From assembly GCA_946540705.1 (NCBI GenBank), contig CAMNJD010000099.1:1-5696 (forward strand): 5,696 bases of DNA, in the 5' to 3' direction. A program made the position numbers and the translations under genes. The notes under the pieces were generated by a model, which saw nothing but the letters and a program-made list of their open reading frames with translations, had not been told where the DNA came from and did not search any database. Positions 1 to 5,156 of this stretch are shown in pieces. This DNA comes from an uncultured Ruminococcus sp. (GTDB taxonomy: Bacteria; Bacillota; Clostridia; Oscillospirales; Ruminococcaceae). Each line of letters begins with the position of its first letter. Position 1 is the stretch's first letter.

Positions 1-13
1 TAGAATTACCCGA

Positions 14-47
14 GAGCCGTGTGCGACGAAAGCCGCAAGCACGGTTC
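14..47 (+). ncRNA. Group II intron domain V (catalytic hairpin)
   Basis: Domain V is the catalytic core of the ribozyme and binds the active-site metal ions. Outer stem: GAGCCGTG (14-21) pairs with CACGGTTC (40-47), including the usual G·U at G16. The catalytic triad AGC is at 15-17, the two-nucleotide bulge is AG at 38-39, the inner stem is TGCG/CGCA, and the cap is GAAA at 28-31. The total of 34 nt is the canonical length. One oddity: A26 faces C33, where a Watson-Crick pair is usual. Confidence 0.92.
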
Positions 48-50
48 GGG

Positions 51-105
51 GAGGGGCATACGGAAAAGGGACATGATATGTTACCTCGCCGGATGCCTAC
101 TCTAC
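51..105 (+). ncRNA. Group II intron domain VI with branch-point A
   Basis: Domain VI supplies the 2'-OH of the bulged adenosine that attacks the 5' splice site to form the lariat. GAG (51-53) pairs with CTC (100-102); A99 is unpaired; GGGCAT (54-59) pairs with ATGCCT (93-98), with one G·U. Beyond an A60/G92 mismatch, CGG (61-63) pairs with CCG (89-91). The distal part closes with ACAT/ATGT. The intron ends TAC at 103-105. Confidence 0.85.
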
Positions 106-1590
106 ACGGGAGAAGCCCGGCTGGTCGGTCTTGGCAATCACGCGGTCGCTGCGCTCTATCGTGCAAAGAATGAAGGACAGGGCGAATTGCCGGATGGCTT
201 TATTGAGGACGAACCCGGCAAGATTGATGCCTGCGTTGACCGCGTGGTGCAGTATTACGCCGAGACAGCAGAGCAGAAGGGTGTGCAGATTATCTTCTCC
301 GATATTGCTGTGAACAGCGACAACGGAAACTTCTCCGCTTATGAGTATATCCGGGATCAGTTGATTGAAAAGGGCATTCCGGCGGATGAGATCGTTTTCG
401 CGCCAAAAGCAGATTCCAAGAATCGCGCCGAGATTTTCAGAGCGATCAATGACGGCGAATATCGCGTTGTCATCGGTTCAACCGGCACAATCGGCACCGG
501 AGCGAACATTCAGCAAAGATTGTTTGCTTGCCACCATATCGACATTCCGTGGAAACCGAGCGACTTTGAACAGCGCGAAGGACGCATCCTGCGACAGGGA
601 AATCAGTTTGATGCTGTGCGCATTCTGAACTATGTCACAGAGGGTACACTGGATTCCTATTTGTATCAGGTCGTGACCGACAAAGCGCGTTTCATCGCAC
701 AGCTTTTGGATGACAAGTGTCCGGCGCGTGTGAGTGAGGATTGTGACGATAAGGTGCTGACCTTTGCAGAGCTGCAAGCTGCCGCAGAGGGCAATCCGAA
801 ATTCCGGGAGCGCATCGACCTTGCAAATCGCATCGCAGAGCTGACTTCGCTGCGGCAGGAGCATCAGCATGAGATCGGAAAAATGGCAAAGAGCATCGAG
901 CGAATTCCGCCGCAGATCGAACAGAAAAAGGCTACAATCGCGCAAATGGAGATTGACAGACAATCGACGGATAAGCTGCGTGATTCCGCAACCGGCAAGG
1001 TGAAGGAATTTGCGCTGACGAAACCGATGGGGGCGGTGATTCGCAAGCATGAGGACATTAACGCTTTTCTGCACAGCCAGATTGTGAAACGACTGGAAAA
1101 GCCGTTTGACGAAATTCCCTCTTTCCGAATCGGTGACTTTACGCTCGCTGTTCAGACAAAACCGGGACATGATGATGAGGCTGTGCTGACTGTCAAGGGA
1201 GCGCGGGAATCCGTCTATTACATTTCGGTGAGCAGCGGCGATCATGCCGATAACTGGCAGCGTGTTTTGAATTTCCTTGACAGCGGCATTGCAAAGGAAC
1301 AGGAACGATTCCAGCAGGAAATTGAAAAACTGGAGGTTGATTTGCAGCAGGCAAAGGATCGTGTCAATGACCCGTTCCCGCTGGAGGACGAACTGACAGC
1401 CGCGCAGGATAAATTCGCGGAACTGGAAGCAGAACTGTCCGGGCTTTCCGAACAGCAGGACGAACTGATTGACCCCGATGAAGTGGAGGATGACGCGCCT
1501 GATCAGAAAAACGCTGCGCAGCAGCATGACGATGATGAACCCGATCAGGGGCAGACACCGAATACCCCGAACACTTCACATAAACGCTAA
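106..1590 (+). CDS. SNF2-like helicase of a conjugative element, C-terminal 3' exon (partial)
   Basis: This is the downstream exon (494 codons plus stop) of a large SF2/SNF2-type helicase, the kind often fused to a DNA methylase in clostridial conjugative elements. The N-terminal part lies before the intron, outside the window. Counting from T1 at 106, the second RecA-like lobe shows motif IV (IIFSD, 62-66), motif V (TGTIGTGANIQ, 126-136) and the arginine-finger motif VI (QREGRILRQGN, 156-166), followed by YVTEGTLDSYLYQ (176-188), conserved in this family. Residues about 235-290 and 395-455 are charged and heptad-like (coiled coil); the tail from 456 is acidic and low-complexity (DPDEVEDDAPD, HDDDEPD). 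The frame stays open back through the intron to a GTG at 19, but those codons are domain V/VI and are not gene sequence. It probably remodels or unwinds DNA during transfer or maintenance; the exact role is inferred. Expression depends on intron splicing. Confidence 0.85.
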   Translation, partial: TGEARLVGLGNHAVAALYRAKNEGQGELPDGFIEDEPGKIDACVDRVVQYYAETAEQKGVQIIFSDIAVNSDNGNFSAYEYIRDQLIEKGIPADEIVFAPKADSKNRAEIFRAINDGEYRVVIGSTGTIGTGANIQQRLFACHHIDIPWKPSDFEQREGRILRQGNQFDAVRILNYVTEGTLDSYLYQVVTDKARFIAQLLDDKCPARVSEDCDDKVLTFAELQAAAEGNPKFRERIDLANRIAELTSLRQEHQHEIGKMAKSIERIPPQIEQKKATIAQMEIDRQSTDKLRDSATGKVKEFALTKPMGAVIRKHEDINAFLHSQIVKRLEKPFDEIPSFRIGDFTLAVQTKPGHDDEAVLTVKGARESVYYISVSSGDHADNWQRVLNFLDSGIAKEQERFQQEIEKLEVDLQQAKDRVNDPFPLEDELTAAQDKFAELEAELSGLSEQQDELIDPDEVEDDAPDQKNAAQQHDDDEPDQGQTPNTPNTSHKR

Positions 1591-1602
1591 TATCGACCGG
1601 CG

Positions 1603-1630
1603 AACGCTCCCGCAGAAATGCGGGGGCGTT
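1603..1630 (+). terminator. Strong intergenic hairpin (possible terminator or attenuator)
   Basis: AACGCTCCCGCA (1603-1614) and TGCGGGGGCGTT (1619-1630) form a 12-bp stem with a single T·G pair and a GAAA tetraloop. It is followed by TTCCTTT, a weak U-rich tract. It lies 12 bases after the helicase stop and six bases before the next ribosome binding site. It could be a leaky Rho-independent terminator that lowers expression of the downstream genes, or an RNA processing or stability element. The tract is too interrupted to be sure of termination. Confidence 0.5.
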
Positions 1631-1636
1631 TCCTTT

Positions 1637-1641
1637 GGAGG
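1637..1641 (+). promoter_or_regulatory. Ribosome binding site fixing the primase-like gene start
   Basis: GGAGG lies nine bases before the ATG at 1651. An in-frame ATG at 1618 falls in the hairpin loop and has no such site, so translation should begin at 1651. Confidence 0.85.
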
Positions 1642-1650
1642 AAAAGCAAA

Positions 1651-2718
1651 ATGAAGAAACTTGACTTTGAGAGACTGGCACAGGAGGCACGGCAAGCCAG
1701 CCTGCTGGAGTATTTTCAGCGCAGCGGCTACACTGTCAAACGGCAAGGCTCTGAATACTATGTTACAGACATTCCGGGGCTTTGCATCAAGCCCGACACA
1801 AATCAATGGTTTCATCATTACACCGGACAAGGCTCAACGAACAATTCTGTGAATTGCTTGGTATGGGTTCTCGGCAAGGATTTCCGGCAGGCAGTGTATG
1901 AACTGACCGGGCAGGACATTACGCACACACGCTCCGATGAGTTTCCGAGATCGCAGCGACCGCAATATACCGCACCGCCCAGACCGGCAAAGCCTGAACC
2001 GGTAAAGAAGGAACTGGAGATGCCCGCGCAGGCAGAGAATATGCGCCGGATGTTTGCGTATCTCTGTCAATCGCGGAAAATACCCGCGGCAATCGTCGAG
2101 GAGCTTGTTCATGCAAATCTGCTGTATCAGAGCGAAAACACTGTTGACAGCATTGTGAACGGCGAGAAGAAAACCTATCACAATGCGAATGCGGTATTTG
2201 TTCACCGCGATGCAGACGGCAAGGCAATCGGTGCAGAATTGCAGGGCTGCAATACCTTTCGCCGTTTCAAGGGAATTGCGCCGGGAACTGGTGACAGTGC
2301 CTTTATGTTCACGCCGGTCCCGGCGAGGGACCGAAAGGTCAGACGCGCATACATCTTTGAATCGGCGATTGACCTGTTGAGTTTCTATACATTCTGTGTC
2401 GAGAAAGACCGGCGAAATCTTGTCGGTTCCATGCTTGTCTCAATGGCAGGGTTAAAGCCCTCGGTTCCGAAAAGGCTGCAAGAGCAGGGCATCGAGATTA
2501 TTTCCTGCGTGGACAATGATGATGCGGGCAGGCGGTTTGAGAAAGACAACGGCTTTGTGCGTTCAGCCAGCGTGAAAGCAAAACTGGACGAGCAAGGTGT
2601 GAAAGACTGGAATGAGCTGCTTGTCCAGCGGTCACAGGGCGAACAGCCGGGCATCACAAAGAGCCAGCCGACACAGGCACAGCAGCCGCAGGCAGCTTTC
2701 AGAGGTCGGCGGGCATGA
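1651..2718 (+). CDS. DUF3991/Toprim domain primase-like protein
   Basis: A 355-residue protein of the family of mobile-element proteins with a DUF3991 region followed by a Toprim fold. Toprim domains occur in DnaG-type primases and topoisomerases and bind catalytic metal. Here the Toprim glutamate is in YIFESAIDLLS (E237) and the acidic motif is CVDNDDAGRRF (D288, D290, D291); a KDWNE motif (318-322) follows, as is common in this family. Residues about 1-87 align by pattern with the DnaG zinc-finger domain (YYVTDIPGLCIKPDTNQWFHH, then NCLVWVLGKDFRQAVYELTG), but the Cys/His ligand set is missing. Residues 130-210 are the likely DUF3991 part. About 92-125 is a proline-rich linker, and the C-terminus after 326 is Gln/Pro-rich and probably disordered. 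The stop overlaps the next start (ATGA), so the two are translationally coupled. It probably acts on single-stranded transferred DNA; primer synthesis is not shown. Confidence 0.85.
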   Translation: MKKLDFERLAQEARQASLLEYFQRSGYTVKRQGSEYYVTDIPGLCIKPDTNQWFHHYTGQGSTNNSVNCLVWVLGKDFRQAVYELTGQDITHTRSDEFPRSQRPQYTAPPRPAKPEPVKKELEMPAQAENMRRMFAYLCQSRKIPAAIVEELVHANLLYQSENTVDSIVNGEKKTYHNANAVFVHRDADGKAIGAELQGCNTFRRFKGIAPGTGDSAFMFTPVPARDRKVRRAYIFESAIDLLSFYTFCVEKDRRNLVGSMLVSMAGLKPSVPKRLQEQGIEIISCVDNDDAGRRFEKDNGFVRSASVKAKLDEQGVKDWNELLVQRSQGEQPGITKSQPTQAQQPQAAFRGRRA

Positions 2719-3023
2719 GCAGAAAAAATGATGGCGTCATGGTCGATGTGACAATGGAGCGCGACACGATCAATGCGATTCTGAATGCGCTTGCGCTGTT
2801 CGAGATCGCTGACGATGAAAATGCGATTACCAGACACGCAAAGCATCTGAAATGGAAAATTCTGAAATACGGCAGAGCCTACAATAACAAAGGTAAAGCG
2901 CAATCGACTGTCAATTTCTATATGCAGGAGACTGCGACACTGATCAAGCTGCTTGGGTTTTACATCAATGCCACAAGCAACATCACCGAAGATTTTTATT
3001 CTCAAATCGGAAAAAAGGAGTGA
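2715..3023 (+). CDS. Hypothetical 102-residue protein, coupled to the primase-like gene
   Basis: I do not recognise this family. The ATG at 2715 overlaps the preceding TGA by four bases (ATGA), and AGAGG at 2701-2705 is a plausible ribosome binding site, so coupled translation is likely. The product is small, soluble and mostly helical in appearance, with no signal peptide, membrane segment, or Cys/His metal site. It starts with a short polar segment, then a hydrophobic-patterned helix (INAILNALALFEIA), a basic middle (RHAKHLKWKILKYGRAYNNKGKAQ), and a further helix (FYMQETATLIKLLGFYINA). The alternating hydrophobic/basic pattern would suit a small DNA-binding or relaxosome accessory protein. 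Its place directly before the oriT candidate and relaxase gene fits that idea, but it is only inference. In-frame ATGs at 2727, 2739 and 2754 are alternative starts. Confidence 0.7.
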   Translation: MSRKNDGVMVDVTMERDTINAILNALALFEIADDENAITRHAKHLKWKILKYGRAYNNKGKAQSTVNFYMQETATLIKLLGFYINATSNITEDFYSQIGKKE

Positions 3024-3028
3024 TTGAA

Positions 3029-3358
3029 GTGAAAGAGCGCAGCACCGCCGACCGCAAGCAAATCGCCGCAAAAGGGTTCGGGAATCTCCCGACTGCGGAG
3101 CAGGGAAATGCCGTCAAGGTCGCAGACTTTGCCCAAAGTGCAGCACAGGGGGCTGCGCTCTGTTTTGCCCGCACCGGGACGGAGCGTGCAAAACAGGTAT
3201 TGGGTACCCCTACCCATTACGCACGAACAGGCATCAAAAACAGCGTTCTTCGCCGAATTGAAAGAAAAAGAGGTACACATGGACAAATACAGTATCAGCT
3301 TTACACTCGGGAAAGCAAGCGATCCGCACGGAGCGAACATCGCACACAACAATCGTGA
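3029..3358 (+). CDS. Small basic ORF across the oriT candidate (uncertain gene)
   Basis: A 109-codon frame starting at GTG 3029, preceded by AAGGAG (3015-3020) at eight bases, which is a good ribosome binding site. A second GTG at 3020 overlaps the previous stop but sits inside that site. The predicted product is strongly basic, notably towards the C-terminus (NSVLRRIERKRGTHGQ, RESKRSARSEHR), with no recognisable domain. It runs through all four inverted repeats at 3126-3220 and overlaps the relaxase start by 80 bases in another frame. The relaxase frame is also open from 3033, so an open frame here means little. It may be a real relaxosome or leader peptide, a translated leader that couples to the relaxase, or a chance frame in a DNA-structure region. 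The start signal is the main argument for it; the overlap and lack of domain are against it. Confidence 0.35.
   Translation: MKERSTADRKQIAAKGFGNLPTAEQGNAVKVADFAQSAAQGAALCFARTGTERAKQVLGTPTHYARTGIKNSVLRRIERKRGTHGQIQYQLYTRESKRSARSEHRTQQS
3160..3196 (+). repeat. Perfect 9-bp inverted repeat in the oriT candidate
   Basis: CTGTTTTGC (3160-3168) and GCAAAACAG (3188-3196) are exact reverse complements. After a C/T mismatch, CGC (3170-3172) pairs with GCG (3184-3186), leaving an 11-base loop. An alternative nested hairpin CCCG/CGGG lies inside. This is the typical size and layout of a relaxase-recognition arm. Confidence 0.8.
3197..3220 (+). repeat. 10-bp inverted repeat with CCCC loop
   Basis: GTATTGGGTA (3197-3206) pairs with TACCCATTAC (3211-3220), with one central T/T mismatch and a CCCC loop. 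It abuts the previous repeat with no gap. The shorter palindrome GGGTACCC (3202-3209) lies within it. Confidence 0.8.
3269..3273 (+). promoter_or_regulatory. Ribosome binding site fixing the relaxase start
   Basis: AGAGG, five bases before the ATG at 3279. The earlier in-frame ATG at 3108 would add 57 residues that do not resemble a relaxase and would place the start ahead of the inverted repeats. Confidence 0.7.
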
Positions 3359-5156
3359 TTTTACTGCAAGAAATGTGCAGCAATCACGCTCCGGGCTGAA
3401 TGTCACATATATGCAGCAAGATGTTCGGGATGCGTTTCAGCAGCTTTTCGGACAGGCTGTGCAGGAATACAATTCACGACAAAGACAGCCGTGCAGGAGA
3501 ATTTCGGATTACTACGATCATATCGCAAATGGCAGGCGTGAGGAGCCGTATTATGAAGTAGTGGTTCAGTTTGGCGATATGCACATTTCTCCCTGCGGCT
3601 CGGAGAAGGGCGAAATCGTCACACAGATGCTCGATGAGTATATGCGGGATTTTCAGGCTCGGAATCCGAATCTCTATGTATTTAATGCGACACTGCATCT
3701 GGACGAGGCATCGCCGCATCTGCATATTGACTTCATTCCGTTCTATACGCAAGGAAGAATCAACGGATTAAGCACGGGCGTTTCCATGAAAGCTGCGCTC
3801 GATGAGATGGGATTCCGTGCAAAGGGACAGCGGCAGAATCGGCTGGTCGCGTGGGAAGAACGGGAGCGAACCGAGATGGAGAGCATTCTGCATCGGCACG
3901 GATATGTGCGGGAGGACAAGGGCGCACACTACGCACACATGACCGTCGAGGAATACAAGATTGCCCAAGATAACGAAAAGCTGCAACAGGCACTTCGCAG
4001 GCTGCAAAATGTCTCTGCGGCGGATACAGCGGAGGAAAGCATCCGGCGGCTGCGCGTGGATTTGCAGGCAGAGAAAACGAAAAATGCCGCGCTGGAGCGT
4101 GAACGGCATTCTCCCTATAAAGCGTTCTTCTACGCATCGCAGGAGAAACAGGCGTGGATTCTGCAAAAGCTGGAGGAACTGGATATTCCATACCATGAGA
4201 CCGATAACGGCTTTGAAGCACAGGAATGCTATGTGCAGACAATCCGGCGGCTTGAAAAGGAATACAAAGCACCGCGCTCTGTTCTGCGGGATAAGCTGCG
4301 GGAGGATTTAGACCGGTTGCTTATGCAATCCCGGTCTCTGGACGAATTGCTGGAGAAGCTGCGCGAAATGGGTTACACAGTCAAAAGCGGAAAGTATCTT
4401 TCCGTCAGACCGGCGGGCAGCAGCTCATACATCCGATTGAAATCGCTCGGCGAGTATTACAGCGAATTTGCGCTGAAAAACCGCATCACAGCGAAAAAAC
4501 GCTATGAGCAGGCATTGGCGCGGAAAATCGCAGAGGCATCCCGAACGAATGCACCGACATGGATTGTGCTGCGCACTGTTCAGCTCTATACCATCGCATT
4601 CAGCCAGAATGCACTGCCGGTTCGCCGCAGCGACCCCGGCAAGCCTTTCGCGTGGACAAACGATGCTGAACTTGACCGGCTGCTGATGCTCAACCGCAGA
4701 ATCAGTGAGGGCGCGACGATTGAAACACTGCGGCAGGATTTTGCTGAAAAAGAGAAGGTTGCCGCTGATAAGGCTGACCGGCTGCATTTTGAGCAGGAAC
4801 AGCTGCGGCGCGTATATGAGATAAAGGAACAGCTTGAGATACTGTTCGCCGGAAAGAAATCTGACATTTTTTCTTTTCAACAGGCAGAATCCGTGCTGAA
4901 AGAGTTTCCGACAATCAATGAGCATAACTGGCAGGATGTAGACAAAGCAATCGAAAAACAGGAGAGCGCGGTTGGTGCCGCTGGTGCTGAATTTGAGACG
5001 GCGCAGAGAGAATTGCACGATGCCGCAGAATTGGTCGCAACGATGGAGCGCATCGTGAACGGCTCATATATCCAGTCTCTTGTGGCAGCAGAGAATGACC
5101 GGCGCGATTCCGAATTCATGCCGAATGGCATCAGACCGGGCGGAGGTGCAATCTGA
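3279..5156 (+). CDS. MobV/Pre-type relaxase (mobilisation protein)
   Basis: A 625-residue conjugative relaxase: it nicks one strand at oriT, stays covalently attached, and leads the strand into the recipient. The first 200 residues resemble the Mob_Pre (MobV) family. HNNR at 23-26 followed by SRSGLNVTY (36-44) matches the motif that carries the catalytic His of MobM of pMV158. HLDEASPHLHIDFIP (140-154) is the metal-binding HxDE..PHxH motif (H140, H147, H149). Residues 222-275 are coiled-coil-like. About 330-405 has the block DLDRLLMQSRSLDELLEKL followed by IRLKSLGEYYSEFALKNRI, which I associate with C-terminal regions of Firmicutes relaxases. Another charged helical stretch spans about 480-590. 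No transmembrane part is seen. The start is set by AGAGG five bases upstream. The stop TGA shares one base with the ATG of the next gene (TGATG), implying coupled translation. The family call is firm; oriT specificity is inferred. Confidence 0.88.
   Translation: MDKYSISFTLGKASDPHGANIAHNNRDFTARNVQQSRSGLNVTYMQQDVRDAFQQLFGQAVQEYNSRQRQPCRRISDYYDHIANGRREEPYYEVVVQFGDMHISPCGSEKGEIVTQMLDEYMRDFQARNPNLYVFNATLHLDEASPHLHIDFIPFYTQGRINGLSTGVSMKAALDEMGFRAKGQRQNRLVAWEERERTEMESILHRHGYVREDKGAHYAHMTVEEYKIAQDNEKLQQALRRLQNVSAADTAEESIRRLRVDLQAEKTKNAALERERHSPYKAFFYASQEKQAWILQKLEELDIPYHETDNGFEAQECYVQTIRRLEKEYKAPRSVLRDKLREDLDRLLMQSRSLDELLEKLREMGYTVKSGKYLSVRPAGSSSYIRLKSLGEYYSEFALKNRITAKKRYEQALARKIAEASRTNAPTWIVLRTVQLYTIAFSQNALPVRRSDPGKPFAWTNDAELDRLLMLNRRISEGATIETLRQDFAEKEKVAADKADRLHFEQEQLRRVYEIKEQLEILFAGKKSDIFSFQQAESVLKEFPTINEHNWQDVDKAIEKQESAVGAAGAEFETAQRELHDAAELVATMERIVNGSYIQSLVAAENDRRDSEFMPNGIRPGGGAI
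5142..5146 (+). promoter_or_regulatory. Ribosome binding site of the TraX-like gene
   Basis: GGAGG, nine bases before the ATG at 5156, placed inside the last codons of the relaxase gene. It supports ATG 5156 as the start. Confidence 0.85.

Larger units (their letters stand above)
1..105 (+). mobile_element. Group II intron, 3' end (partial)
   Basis: This is the 3' terminal part of a self-splicing group II intron (a ribozyme retroelement); the rest, including any reverse transcriptase/maturase gene, lies left of the window. What is seen: a complete 34-nt domain V (14-47), a 3-nt linker GGG, a domain VI stem with a single bulged A at 99, and a terminal TAC ending at 105. The branch A is the seventh base from the end, as expected, and the 3' terminus obeys the AY rule. 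Immediately after it, codon-aligned at 106, a helicase reading frame begins, so the intron interrupts that gene in phase 0. The subclass cannot be decided without the 5' part; insertion inside a coding sequence argues against the terminator-targeting IIC class. The TAG at 1-3 could be the end of the maturase gene, but this cannot be shown. Confidence 0.9.
3126..3220 (+). other. Candidate origin of transfer (oriT): four consecutive inverted repeats
   Basis: Four inverted repeats follow each other almost without gaps: ACTTTG/CAAAGT (3126-3139), GCAGC/GCTGC (3140-3156), CTGTTTTGC/GCAAAACAG (3160-3196) and GTATTGGGTA/TACCCATTAC (3197-3220). The array lies about 60 bases upstream of the relaxase start. 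Relaxases usually nick beside such hairpins, and oriT is normally next to the relaxase gene. I cannot place the nick from sequence; the junction of the last two repeats or the stretch 3197-3225 is the best guess. No promoter could be read in the 255 bases between 3024 and 3278. Confidence 0.6.

Noticed and set aside
478..1527. Long minus-strand open frame (349 codons) opposite the helicase exon
   Set aside because: The plus strand carries clear helicase motifs; the antisense translation is Leu/Phe/Cys/Arg-rich with no domain, and is a codon-bias shadow.
1618..1650. Earlier start for the primase-like gene at ATG 1618
   Set aside because: It lies in the hairpin loop without a Shine-Dalgarno site, while GGAGG is correctly spaced for ATG 1651.
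2385..3071. Minus-strand frame of 228 codons over the primase-like gene and the small protein
   Set aside because: It spans two coupled plus-strand genes, has no recognisable domain and an odd composition.
3108..3278. Extension of the relaxase N-terminus to an ATG at 3108
   Set aside because: The added 57 residues do not resemble MobV N-termini, cross the inverted repeats, and lack a ribosome binding site; AGAGG before ATG 3279 fits better.
4425..5018. Minus-strand frame of 197 codons within the relaxase C-terminus
   Set aside because: It is a shadow of the plus-strand relaxase coding sequence, with no domain or start signal.
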